DNA from: Clostridiales bacterium
GTDB taxonomy: Bacteria; Bacillota; Clostridia; Lachnospirales; Anaerotignaceae
Assembly: GCA_018364635.1 (NCBI GenBank)
Contig: JAGZLR010000043.1
Location: 1-17,573, forward strand
Length of the DNA stretch: 17,573 nucleotides
Direction of reading: 5' to 3'
The notes under the pieces are model-generated. The model saw only the letters and a program-made list of their open reading frames with translations. It searched no databases and was not told the DNA's origin. Below, piece after piece: positions 6,633-14,208 of the stretch. The position numbers were made by a program, and so were the translations under genes. Position 1 is the stretch's first letter; each line of letters begins with the position of its first letter.

Positions 6633-7388
6633 TTATGCAAAGAAAAAGGCGTAGAGACAGGCAAAATATTCCCGAATTAAAAAATTAGGCATCAAATAAG
6701 GAACTGACGGTGCAGCTAACCCTTCTGCTGCGCCATAATATTTTTTGGCAAATAATCCAGCACGGAATATATGAAAATCGTTGGTGACAAAGACGGTATT
6801 TAGGGATGACTGTGTTGGAAAGGTTTGATTTAGCACTTGCTTTGAGTAAATAAAATTTTCTTTTGTCGATGTAGACTGATTTTCTTCTAAAATTTTATCT
6901 TCTGGAATATCAAGTTGAATTAAATATTTTTTCATGGCCTCAGCCTCAGAGCATAACTCATCTGGCCCCTGTCCACCAGAAACAACAATGACTGCATTTG
7001 GATGTTCTTTCCAGTATGTGGCAGCGGTATTTAGTCTGTAGGAGAGAGATAATGAAACTTGCTCGCCATTCAAACCAGCGCCAAGAACAATAATGGCGTC
7101 AGGTTCTTTCTCAGGTCTTTTGGAAGCTGAAATTCCGATGACAGCGGTTAAAAGAATAAAGGATGCCAGCCACAGGATAAAGCCGGTGGCAATAATTTTG
7201 TTTATGAGTCGAAACAGATGATTGAGATGGCTGTATTTATGATTCAGATATAAAAAGATAAGAATTAGAATACCAACAGCACCAGGAAAACAATTTCCAA
7301 AGTTTAGGCTGGATCTTGTAATGATAAATAACGTATCTCCAATCAAAAGAAAACTTAAAACGATAAAAAATAAGTGAAGTTTACTCAT
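6633..7388 (-). CDS. YdcF/ElyC/SanA-like (DUF218) membrane protein
   Basis: The 251-residue protein has three hydrophobic segments (about 5-23, 33-48 and 65-88) followed by a DUF218 domain (about 96-235). The domain shows the family landmarks: PDAIIVLGAGLNGEQVS, a RLNTAATYWKEHP helix, VIVVSGGQGPDELCSEAEAM, an LEENQSTSTKENFIYS segment, and VFVTNDFHIFRAGLFAKK. This Rossmann-like domain occurs in E. coli SanA, ElyC and YdcF, linked to envelope integrity and peptidoglycan at low temperature; the reaction is not established. The start is supported by AGGAGGTG 6 bases upstream. Its position ahead of a SpoVB-type flippase fits a cell-envelope role, which is an inference from context. Confidence 0.87.
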   Translation of the reverse strand: MSKLHLFFIVLSFLLIGDTLFIITRSSLNFGNCFPGAVGILILIFLYLNHKYSHLNHLFRLINKIIATGFILWLASFILLTAVIGISASKRPEKEPDAIIVLGAGLNGEQVSLSLSYRLNTAATYWKEHPNAVIVVSGGQGPDELCSEAEAMKKYLIQLDIPEDKILEENQSTSTKENFIYSKQVLNQTFPTQSSLNTVFVTNDFHIFRAGLFAKKYYGAAEGLAAPSVPYLMPNFLIREYFACLYAFFFA

Positions 7389-7410
7389 AAATACACCTCC
7401 TATTACAGTT

Positions 7411-7419
7411 AGTATAACA
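7411..7419 (-). promoter_or_regulatory. Putative extended -10 promoter for the ydcF-like/SpoVB-like unit
   Basis: On the minus strand the sequence reads TGTTATACT, an extended -10 (TG-N-TATACT), about 23 bases before the start of the ydcF-like gene. The hexamer at the -35 distance is poor. It lies in the left arm of the inverted repeat at 7413-7454. Confidence 0.5.
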
Positions 7420-7454
7420 AATTTCGATTTAGAAAGAGTTACAAATTTGTTATA
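7413..7454. repeat. 12-bp perfect inverted repeat joining two divergent promoters
   Basis: TATAACAAATTT (7413-7424) is the exact reverse complement of AAATTTGTTATA (7443-7454), with an 18-bp spacer. Each arm contains most of the extended -10 element of one of the two divergent genes, so part of the symmetry comes from two similar promoters facing away from each other. The match extends 5' of TGTTATA into AAATT, beyond what the promoter consensus requires, so a regulator site is possible. Confidence 0.6.
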
Positions 7455-7456
7455 AT
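7428..7456 (+). promoter_or_regulatory. Putative promoter for uvrC
   Basis: TATAAT (7451-7456) is a consensus -10 preceded by TG with one base between (TGTTATAAT). TTTAGA (7428-7433) lies 17 bases upstream and matches four of six -35 positions. The start codon of uvrC is 48 bases downstream. Confidence 0.65.
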
Positions 7457-7503
7457 AGATTTACGTATATCTTAAAATGAAAGAAGGGGAGGGATGAAAC
7501 TTT

Positions 7504-9363
7504 ATGTTTGATATACAGGAAGAGTTAAAAAAACTGCCTCATAAGCCAGGGGTTTATCTCATGAAGGATGAGACAGATAACATTATATATGTGGGGAAAG
7601 CTGTCAATCTTTACAACCGTGTCCGTCAGTATTTCCAAAATTCAAAAAACCATTCTCCAAAGGTTCTTTCTATGGTCAGCCATATCAAAGAGTTTGAGTA
7701 TATCGTGGTTGACAGCGAGATGGAAGCTTTAATTTTGGAGTGTAATTTAATAAAAAAACATCGCCCGCATTATAATATCCTTTTAAAAGATGACAAAATG
7801 TATCCTTACATTAAGGTGACAGTGAATGAAGATTTTCCGCGAATTTTTATGACCCGGCAGTACAAGCGAGACAAAGCCAAGTATTATGGTCCGATTACAG
7901 ATGCTTATGCAGTCAAGGAAACAATAGATACGATCCATAAAATTTGGCCTATTCGAAAATGTCAAAAAGTGTTTCCGAGAGATCTTTACAAGGAACGGCC
8001 TTGCTTAAATTATTATATTGGTCAATGCAGCGCACCGTGCAATGGTTTGATTTCAAAAGAAGAGTATCAAGAGGCGGTAAAAAGTGCCATGGAGCTTTTG
8101 GAAGGTAAACATGACACGTTGATGAAAGATATGGAAAAAGAAATGCTGGAAGCCGCAGAAAACTTGAATTTTGAACGAGCTGCAGTGTTGCGCGATAAAT
8201 TAAAGAGCATTCACAGCATCGCAGAGAAACAAAAAATGTCCAATTCTGGTTTGGGAGATTGTGATGTCATTGCTTTCGCACGAGCGTTTGATGAAGCCCT
8301 TGTACAGATTTTCTTTATCCGCGGAAGTAAAATGACTGGCAGGGAAAATTTTATGATTAAAAGTGCTGATGGTTCCTCTAGAAGTGAGGTTATTACGGAG
8401 TTTGTCAAACAGTTTTACAGCGGTACTGCGTTTGTGCCAAAAGAAATCTTATTAGAAGAGGAGATCATTTCAGAGGAGAAGAGCTTGATTGAGCAATGGC
8501 TGACACAATTAAGAGGATCAAAAGTCAGTATTATTGTTCCGCAGAAAGGCGAGAAAAAGCAGATGGTGGATTTGGCAAGAAAGAATGCGTCCATCTTTTT
8601 TGAGCAGTTTGGAGAAAAAATGAAAAGAGAAGAAATGCGTACAAAAGGTGCAGTAGAAGAAATTAGGCAGGCGTTACATTTAGAACAGCCCATTGTACGT
8701 ATTGAGTCTTTTGATATTTCTAACACACAAGGGTTTGACTCTGTAGGAAGTATGGTAGTGTTTGAAAATGGTAAAGCGAAAAAAAGTGATTACAGAAAAT
8801 TTAAAATTAAGACTGTTGTTGGGCCTAATGACTATGCAAGTATGGAGGAAGTGTTGACAAGGAGAATCAGCCATGCGCTCAAGGAAAAAACAGAGTTGGG
8901 AGAAAAGGAAGGGAAATTTACTCGCCTTCCTGATTTGATTATGATGGACGGCGGGAAAACGCAGGTCCATGCTGCAGAGAATGTAATTCGTTCTTTTGGT
9001 CTTTCAATACCTGTCTGTGGAATGGTAAAGGACGATCATCACCGCACCAGAGGACTTTTATATCTTGATCAGGAGATAGAAATTCCGATTTCTTCAGAAG
9101 GGTTTAAACTCATGACAAGAATTCAGGATGAGGTCCATCGTTTCGCGATTGAATACCATAGGAGGTTACACAGTAATACACAACTCCACTCTATTCTTGA
9201 TGATATTCCGCAGATCGGGTCTGTCAGAAGAAAAGCATTGATGAGACGATTTGGAGACATTGAACATATACGAAGCGCTTCTCTCGAGGAATTAATAGAC
9301 ACGGAACATATGGATTCCCGTTCCGCCCAGCAAGTGTATCAATTTTTTCGATCAGTTAAGTAA
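7504..9363 (+). CDS. uvrC: UvrABC excinuclease subunit C
   Basis: The 619-residue protein has the normal UvrC length and full domain order. The N-terminal GIY-YIG nuclease (about 12-95) shows PGVYLMKDE and IIYVGKAVNLYNRV, with Tyr29, Arg39 and Glu79 as expected active-site residues for the 3' incision. Cys153, Cys167, Cys175 and Cys179 (CLNYYIGQCSAPC) match the cysteine cluster that binds an Fe-S cluster in characterised UvrC. A UVR motif for UvrB binding is at about 205-240 (AAENLNFERAAVLRDKLKS). The RNase H-like nuclease for the 5' incision has ESFDISNTQG, IMMDGGKTQV and DEVHRFAIEYHR. A helix-hairpin-helix tail follows (IPQIGSVRRKALMRRFG). It completes nucleotide excision repair with UvrA and UvrB. 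GGGGAGGG lies about 10 bases before the ATG; the nearer ATG at 7494 is out of frame. A weak terminator and a new promoter separate it from hprK. Confidence 0.97.
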   Translation: MFDIQEELKKLPHKPGVYLMKDETDNIIYVGKAVNLYNRVRQYFQNSKNHSPKVLSMVSHIKEFEYIVVDSEMEALILECNLIKKHRPHYNILLKDDKMYPYIKVTVNEDFPRIFMTRQYKRDKAKYYGPITDAYAVKETIDTIHKIWPIRKCQKVFPRDLYKERPCLNYYIGQCSAPCNGLISKEEYQEAVKSAMELLEGKHDTLMKDMEKEMLEAAENLNFERAAVLRDKLKSIHSIAEKQKMSNSGLGDCDVIAFARAFDEALVQIFFIRGSKMTGRENFMIKSADGSSRSEVITEFVKQFYSGTAFVPKEILLEEEIISEEKSLIEQWLTQLRGSKVSIIVPQKGEKKQMVDLARKNASIFFEQFGEKMKREEMRTKGAVEEIRQALHLEQPIVRIESFDISNTQGFDSVGSMVVFENGKAKKSDYRKFKIKTVVGPNDYASMEEVLTRRISHALKEKTELGEKEGKFTRLPDLIMMDGGKTQVHAAENVIRSFGLSIPVCGMVKDDHHRTRGLLYLDQEIEIPISSEGFKLMTRIQDEVHRFAIEYHRRLHSNTQLHSILDDIPQIGSVRRKALMRRFGDIEHIRSASLEELIDTEHMDSRSAQQVYQFFRSVK

Positions 9364-9410
9364 TATGGGGTATTTCAGCAAAAGTTGGGCGGATTTATAA
9401 TAAATTGCCG

Positions 9411-9455
9411 AAAAAATGGTGGAATATTGGAACTGACTCTCCACTTTTTATTATT
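9411..9455 (+). terminator. Probable weak terminator between uvrC and hprK
   Basis: GTGGA (9419-9423) pairs with TCCAC (9440-9444) and is followed by TTTTTATTATTTT. The A-run before the left arm can pair with the T-run with a small bulge. The core stem is short and the loop long (16 bases), so termination may be partial and hprK may also be reached by read-through. Confidence 0.45.
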
Positions 9456-9459
9456 TTCC

Positions 9460-9488
9460 TTGCAAAAAATGTTTGAATGCGGTAAGAT
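9460..9488 (+). promoter_or_regulatory. Sigma-A promoter of the hprK operon
   Basis: TTGCAA (9460-9465) and TAAGAT (9483-9488) are separated by exactly 17 bases. The -10 lies 31 bases before the hprK ATG, which has CGGGAGGTGG as ribosome site. This is the only clear promoter seen for the six genes that follow. Confidence 0.65.
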
Positions 9489-9519
9489 ATAAACTGAATT
9501 ATCGGGAGGTGGAAAGGCT

Positions 9520-10443
9520 ATGTATACTGTATCGTTAAAAAAATTTGTTGATGAATTTACATTGGAATGCCTGACGCCTGAAATCTCCCTAGAGGATAAG
9601 TATATTTCGAAAAGTGAGGTTAATAGACCAGCGCTTCAATTAGCAGGATATTTTGATTATTTTGATAATGATAGAATCCAAATTATTGGAAGAGTGGAAT
9701 ACACCTATTTAGAACGATTAGAGCCTGAATTTCGTCAGCAAATTTTGAGGAAGATTTTTTCTCTGAAAATTCCTTGTATGGTTATCAGTAAAAATTTAGA
9801 ACCCTTTCCAGAAATATTGATTTTTGCTCGGGATAATGATGTGCCTGTATTTCGCACAAAAGCAAAAACTTCTTATTTTATGGGGGAAACAATTTTATGG
9901 CTGCAAAATGAGTTGGCTGAACGAGTAACGATCCATGGCGTATTAGTGGATATTTACGGTGAAGGTATTTTGATTACAGGGGACAGCGGTGTGGGTAAAA
10001 GCGAAACAGCGTTGGAACTTATCAAACGAGGCCATCGTCTGGTTGCAGATGATGCAGTAGAAATTAAGCGAGTATCTCATAAAGAACTGATTGGTACAAG
10101 CCCTGAAATGATCCGTCATTTTATTGAGCTAAGAGGAATTGGAATTATTGATGTAAAAGAACTGTTCGGTGTAGGCGCAGTAAAGGAGTCCCAAAGTATT
10201 GATTTAATTATACGGCTAGAAATGTGGGATACAGAAAAGCATTATGACCGCATGGGTTTGACTGAGGAATACACAGAAATTTTAGGCAACCAAGTCTCTA
10301 CAAGTATTATTCCGATTCGCCCGGGACGTAATCTTGCAGTGATTTGTGAGGCGGCTGCAATCAATAATCGTCTGAAAAAATTAGGATATAATGCCGCTCA
10401 AATCCTTGTACAGCGCATGGAAAAAAATATAGGCAGAAATTAA
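9520..10443 (+). CDS. hprK: HPr kinase/phosphorylase
   Basis: The 307-residue protein matches HprK in length and motifs. The N-terminal regulatory domain spans about 1-128. His139 in TIHG is in the conserved catalytic-loop position. The P-loop GDSGVGKS is at 154-161, followed by ETALELIKRGHRLVADDAV with the Asp177/Asp178 pair. The HprK signature ELRGIGIIDV is at about 203-212, and IIPIRPGRN lies near the C-terminus. HprK uses ATP or pyrophosphate to phosphorylate a serine (Ser46 in HPr) on HPr/Crh, and reverses the reaction with phosphate; P-Ser-HPr with CcpA drives carbon catabolite control in Firmicutes. Here it opens an operon whose last gene encodes an HPr-like protein that retains the target serine. 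The next start lies 22 bp after the stop. Confidence 0.97.
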   Translation: MYTVSLKKFVDEFTLECLTPEISLEDKYISKSEVNRPALQLAGYFDYFDNDRIQIIGRVEYTYLERLEPEFRQQILRKIFSLKIPCMVISKNLEPFPEILIFARDNDVPVFRTKAKTSYFMGETILWLQNELAERVTIHGVLVDIYGEGILITGDSGVGKSETALELIKRGHRLVADDAVEIKRVSHKELIGTSPEMIRHFIELRGIGIIDVKELFGVGAVKESQSIDLIIRLEMWDTEKHYDRMGLTEEYTEILGNQVSTSIIPIRPGRNLAVICEAAAINNRLKKLGYNAAQILVQRMEKNIGRN

Positions 10444-10465
10444 TTGACTACAAGGGGTGAAAAGA

Positions 10466-11416
10466 ATGTATCAATTAGGTATTAACTTTGGTTCCACAAA
10501 TATGTCGGCAGGCATTGTGGATGACAACGGTACCATTATTGCCAAGGCTTCGACTCCTACTTTAAAATACCGTGCATTTGATGCAGTTATCCGCGATCTG
10601 GCGGAGATGAGCATTTCCCTTGTAAAAAAACAGGGCATGGATATGGAGCATGATATACGATCGATTGGCATTGCAAGTTCCGGTATTGTAGATAAAGAAA
10701 ATCTAAAGATCATCTATTCAACAAATTTTGATAAGTATAATTTAAAAATTAAAGATGAAATTTGTAAATATATCAATAAGCCGCTCTATATTGAAAATGA
10801 CGCCAATTGTTATGCGTTGGCTGAAAGTCTTTTGGGAGCAGCGCAGGGATATAAAAATTCTGTTACTTTGATTATTGGTTATTCCATCGGTGCAGGAATT
10901 ATTGTAGATGGAAAAGTGTATCGTGGTTCCTTCTATGGCTCGGGCGAGGTTGGCCACCAGGTCATTGTGTATGAAGGAGAAAAGTGCAAATGTGGACGTC
11001 ATGGCTGTTGGGAAGCATATGCCTCTGCAAGCGCTTTGGTAAGAGATGCAAGAATTGAAATTATCAGGCATCCAGAAAGCATGATGTTTCAAATGGTAAA
11101 TGGCGACAGCCGATTGATGAGTTATGATATTCCCTTTGCTGCAGCACAAGCAGGAGACTTATGGGCAAAACATCTTGTGTATGAATATACAAAATATGTG
11201 GCAACAGGGTTAATTAATATTATCAACATTTTACAGCCAGATGCGATTGTCATTGGCGGACGTTTAGCGCTACAGGGTAGTTGGATGATTGACAGTATTG
11301 CTGATATAGTAACAAATAAGATATATGGCAATAATGTAAAGAGAGTGACTAAGATTTGCCAGGCAAAGCTTGATTATGATGCAATCATTATTGGAGCAGC
11401 ATTGCTGGATGAATGA
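10466..11416 (+). CDS. ROK-family protein, putative sugar kinase with altered ATP-site motifs
   Basis: From the ATG at 10466 the protein is 316 residues, normal for a ROK sugar kinase without a DNA-binding domain. ROK features present: catalytic Asp112 in IENDANCYAL, the sugar-contacting Glu161 and His164 in GSGEVGHQV, and the ROK zinc site CKCGRHGCWEAY (Cys174, Cys176, Cys181 with His164). Two nucleotide-binding motifs deviate. The phosphate-1 loop, usually DxGGT, reads INFGSTN (Asn7 in place of Asp), and the usual LGTGIGxG loop reads IGYSIGAG (138-144). It may be a kinase with changed kinetics or a sugar-sensing protein; the substrate is unknown. The ATG is chosen because AAGGGG (10453-10457) is 8 bases upstream; the in-frame GTG at 10457 overlaps that SD. 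The gene is third-from-left of the visible repair/catabolite block, between hprK and murB. Confidence 0.85.
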   Translation: MYQLGINFGSTNMSAGIVDDNGTIIAKASTPTLKYRAFDAVIRDLAEMSISLVKKQGMDMEHDIRSIGIASSGIVDKENLKIIYSTNFDKYNLKIKDEICKYINKPLYIENDANCYALAESLLGAAQGYKNSVTLIIGYSIGAGIIVDGKVYRGSFYGSGEVGHQVIVYEGEKCKCGRHGCWEAYASASALVRDARIEIIRHPESMMFQMVNGDSRLMSYDIPFAAAQAGDLWAKHLVYEYTKYVATGLINIINILQPDAIVIGGRLALQGSWMIDSIADIVTNKIYGNNVKRVTKICQAKLDYDAIIIGAALLDE

Positions 11417-11429
11417 TCGGAGTGATAGT

Positions 11430-12335
11430 ATGGAGTTTGCAACAGAAGAATTTAAGCGGATATTTCAAGCGGAAAATGTGCTAGAACAGGAACCAATGAA
11501 TATCCACACATCCTTCCGTACCGGTGGACCGGCAAGATTTTTTCTCAAGGCAGGTAATCCGGAACAGATACTAGAGGCCATCAAATTTTGTAAAGAAAAT
11601 GATATTCCTTATACAATTATGGGAAATGGCACAAACTTACTGGTGAAAGATAGTGGCTTTTATGGCGCTGTAATTCAGTTAGGTGAAAATATAAATACGG
11701 TTACCTGTGAGGGAGAAAATATTATTATTGGTGCTGGTGCTCTCCTTTCTGCTGTTGCAAAATTAGCGTTATACAGTGGGTTAAGTGGTTTTGAGTTTGC
11801 ATCAGGTATTCCAGGCGCTTTTGGTGGTGCAGTTTGTATGAATGCAGGCGCTTATGGCGGAGAGCTAAAGCAGGTTCTTGTTTCAGCAGACTGTATTTTT
11901 CCTGATGGTACAGTTCGCACATTATCCGTAGATGAATTGGAGCTGGGATATAGAACGAGCCGTGTAATGAAAGAAGGTTTGATTGTTACAAGTGGTATAA
12001 TTCATCTGACACCAGGCGACAGAGAAGAGATCCGCAGCCGTATGTCAGAGTTATTGGAATTGCGTCGGGAGAAACAGCCGCTGGAATATCCAAGTGCAGG
12101 AAGTACTTTTAAACGACCTGTAGGACATTTTGCAGGAAAACTAATTAGTGATGCAGGGTTAAAAGGCTTTTCTATCGGCGGCGCTCAGGTTTCGGAAAAA
12201 CACGCAGGTTTTATTATTAACAGAGAAAATGCTACTTCAGAAGATATTCTTAATTTAATTGCTTACTGCCAAAAACGAGTCTTTGAACTGACAGGCGTTC
12301 AGTTGGAACCAGAAGTAAAAATCATCGGAAACTGA
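11430..12335 (+). CDS. murB: UDP-N-acetylenolpyruvoylglucosamine reductase
   Basis: The enzyme reduces UDP-GlcNAc-enolpyruvate to UDP-MurNAc with NADPH and FAD, the second committed step of peptidoglycan synthesis. The 301 residues show the FAD-binding fold with HTSFRTGGPARFF (26-38), MGNGTNLLV (64-72) and ASGIPGAFGGAVCMNAGAYG (124-143). Catalytic residues are Arg175 (GYRTSR), Ser225 (YPSAGSTFKRP) and Glu295 (LEPEVKIIG). The absence of the extra loop of the E. coli enzyme fits the type II MurB of Firmicutes. The start is the ATG at 11430, with GGAG (11419-11422) upstream; the frame stays open farther back inside the ROK gene, but those ATGs have no SD and the added residues are not part of the family. 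It begins 13 bp after the ROK stop. Confidence 0.97.
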   Translation: MEFATEEFKRIFQAENVLEQEPMNIHTSFRTGGPARFFLKAGNPEQILEAIKFCKENDIPYTIMGNGTNLLVKDSGFYGAVIQLGENINTVTCEGENIIIGAGALLSAVAKLALYSGLSGFEFASGIPGAFGGAVCMNAGAYGGELKQVLVSADCIFPDGTVRTLSVDELELGYRTSRVMKEGLIVTSGIIHLTPGDREEIRSRMSELLELRREKQPLEYPSAGSTFKRPVGHFAGKLISDAGLKGFSIGGAQVSEKHAGFIINRENATSEDILNLIAYCQKRVFELTGVQLEPEVKIIGN

Positions 12336-12353
12336 CAGCTAGGAGGGATACAA

Positions 12354-13229
12354 ATGAGATTAGTCATTGTAACAGGGATGTCGGGTGCTGGAAAGACAAC
12401 GGTGCTAAAGTTTCTTGAGGATTTAAATTATTTTTGCGTTGACAATCTTCCTCCTGCATTGATGGGAAAATTTGCAGAGCTTTGTTTCGAGCAGGAAGGT
12501 GAGATCGATAAAGTTGCGATGGGTATCGATATCCGCGGGGGTAGACTCTTCGCGGATCTTTTTTCAGCTTTAGACCAACTGAAAAAAAACGGCTATACTT
12601 ATGAAATTTTGTTTTTAGATGCTTCTAATGACAGTCTGATGAAAAGATTTAAAGAGACACGCAGAAGCCATCCTTTATCTCGTCGCGGTTCTATTGAGCA
12701 GGGAATACGACAAGAGCGTGATATTTTATATGAAGTAAAAAAGAATGCTACAATTATATTAGATACATCAAATACTTTAACTAGGGATTTAAAAGAAAAA
12801 TTGCGGGAAATTTTTGTTGAGAATAAAGATTTTGAAAGTTTAATGATCCGTATTTGTTCGTTTGGATTTAAATATGGTATCCCTACAGACAGCGATATTG
12901 TATTTGATGTCAGGTTTTTGCCAAATCCATTTTATATTCCAGAATTAAAAGAGTTGACAGGAAATGATGCTCCTGTCAAAGATTATGTGATGAAATTTAA
13001 AGAAAGCCATGAATTTTTAAAAAAGTTTTCTGATTTAATTGAGTTTGTGATTCCTCAATATATCCGTGAAGGTAAAAATCAGCTAGTAATCAGCATTGGA
13101 TGTACCGGAGGGCGTCATCGATCTGTTACTTTAGCGAATGCGTTATATCAGCAATTGAGGGAAAAGAATCACAGTGTGGTTCTTAGTCATAATGACATAG
13201 AAAAAGATGCCAAGTATAAAAAACGTTAA
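12354..13229 (+). CDS. rapZ: RapZ/YvcJ nucleotide-binding protein
   Basis: The 291-residue protein has the P-loop GMSGAGKT at 8-15 and the family-specific FCVDNLPPALM at about 27-37. The C-terminal domain has SFGFKYGIPTDSDIVFDVRFLPNP (in pieces, about 168-191) and IGCTGGRHRSV (248-258), both hallmarks of RapZ. In E. coli RapZ is an RNase adapter controlling GlmS mRNA and senses glucosamine-6-phosphate. In B. subtilis the orthologue YvcJ hydrolyses nucleotides and affects competence; the RNA role is not shown in Firmicutes. AGGAGGG lies upstream with 6-base spacing. It sits between murB and whiA; yvcK, which separates rapZ from whiA in B. subtilis, is absent here. Confidence 0.96.
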   Translation: MRLVIVTGMSGAGKTTVLKFLEDLNYFCVDNLPPALMGKFAELCFEQEGEIDKVAMGIDIRGGRLFADLFSALDQLKKNGYTYEILFLDASNDSLMKRFKETRRSHPLSRRGSIEQGIRQERDILYEVKKNATIILDTSNTLTRDLKEKLREIFVENKDFESLMIRICSFGFKYGIPTDSDIVFDVRFLPNPFYIPELKELTGNDAPVKDYVMKFKESHEFLKKFSDLIEFVIPQYIREGKNQLVISIGCTGGRHRSVTLANALYQQLREKNHSVVLSHNDIEKDAKYKKR

Positions 13230-13254
13230 ATTAGATGAAATGTAGGTGGAAAGT

Positions 13255-14208
13255 TTGTCATTTTCTTCCGAAGTAAAAAGTGAATTATCCCATCATTTTG
13301 GGAATGGTAGACATTGTTGGATTGCAGAAATTGCAGCCTTAATTAATATGTGCGGACATATCGAGGAAAAGAACGATAAATTTTGTATAATAATACAGAC
13401 AGAGAATGTCGTTGCGGCAAAAAAGCTCTTTACATTGGTTAAAAAAACTTTTAAAATAGATAGCAAAGTGTTGATTCGAAGGAATCGTCAGTTGAAAAAG
13501 AACAGAATCTATATATTGTCCATTGATGAGCCTGTTTCTGCTGAAAAGATCCTTCTAGCAACAGGAATACTGCAAAGGGGAAAGAAAACCATTCAATCAG
13601 TGATTGATCCTTTGATGGTCAGCAGTATGTGTTGTAAAAGAGCGTATATCCGCGGTGCTTTTATTGCCGGCGGATCACTTACGGATCCAGAAAAAAACTA
13701 TCATCTGGAATTTGTCAATACCAGTCCAAAACATGCTGAAAGTTTAATGAATCTTATTAATAGTTTTGGAATAGAGTCTAAAATGATTGAGAGAAAAGAT
13801 CACATGGTTGTTTATCTGAAAGACGGTGAGCAGATTGTTGATCTTTTAAATATTATGGAGGCTCATGTGGCATTGATGCAGCTGGAAAATGTACGGATAC
13901 TAAAAGACATGCGAAATAACGTAAATCGCAAAGTAAACTGTGAAACGGCTAATTTGAATAAAGTCGTGGCTGCATCTGTAAAACAAGTGGATGACATTAC
14001 TTTTGTAAAATCTTCGGGACAGCTTGGACAGTTGGCAGAGCCTTTACAAGAAATAGCGGAATTAAGGCTACAGTTTCCTGATGCTAGTTTAAAAGAATTA
14101 GGTAGGATGCTTAATCCGCCTGTAGGAAAATCTGGGGTTAACCACAGACTGAGAAAAATCAGCGAAGTGGCAGAAGCATTAAGAGAGGAAAAAGGTGAGG
14201 GATTATGA
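13255..14208 (+). CDS. whiA: DNA-binding protein WhiA
   Basis: From a TTG start at 13255 the protein is 317 residues and begins MSFSSEVKSEL, which matches the usual WhiA amino end. AGGTGG (13244-13249) is 5 bases upstream; the in-frame GTG at 13246 lies inside that SD and is rejected. The first two thirds form the degenerate LAGLIDADG-like region, with KRAYIRGAFIAGGS (128-141) and LEFVNTSPKHAE. The C-terminus is an HTH: FPDASLKELGRMLNPPVGKS and VNHRLRKISEVAE. WhiA controls sporulation genes in Streptomyces and affects cell division and chromosome segregation in B. subtilis; it has no nuclease activity. It starts 25 bp after rapZ, and its stop overlaps the next gene's ATG. Confidence 0.96.
   Translation: MSFSSEVKSELSHHFGNGRHCWIAEIAALINMCGHIEEKNDKFCIIIQTENVVAAKKLFTLVKKTFKIDSKVLIRRNRQLKKNRIYILSIDEPVSAEKILLATGILQRGKKTIQSVIDPLMVSSMCCKRAYIRGAFIAGGSLTDPEKNYHLEFVNTSPKHAESLMNLINSFGIESKMIERKDHMVVYLKDGEQIVDLLNIMEAHVALMQLENVRILKDMRNNVNRKVNCETANLNKVVAASVKQVDDITFVKSSGQLGQLAEPLQEIAELRLQFPDASLKELGRMLNPPVGKSGVNHRLRKISEVAEALREEKGEGL

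Noticed and set aside
11370..11429. Longer MurB N-terminus starting inside the ROK gene
   Set aside because: The extra residues are not in the MurB family and the ATG at 11430 has its own GGAG; 301 residues is the normal length.
13246..13254. GTG start for WhiA at 13246
   Set aside because: The GTG is part of the AGGTGG ribosome site; the TTG at 13255 gives the family N-terminus MSFSS.
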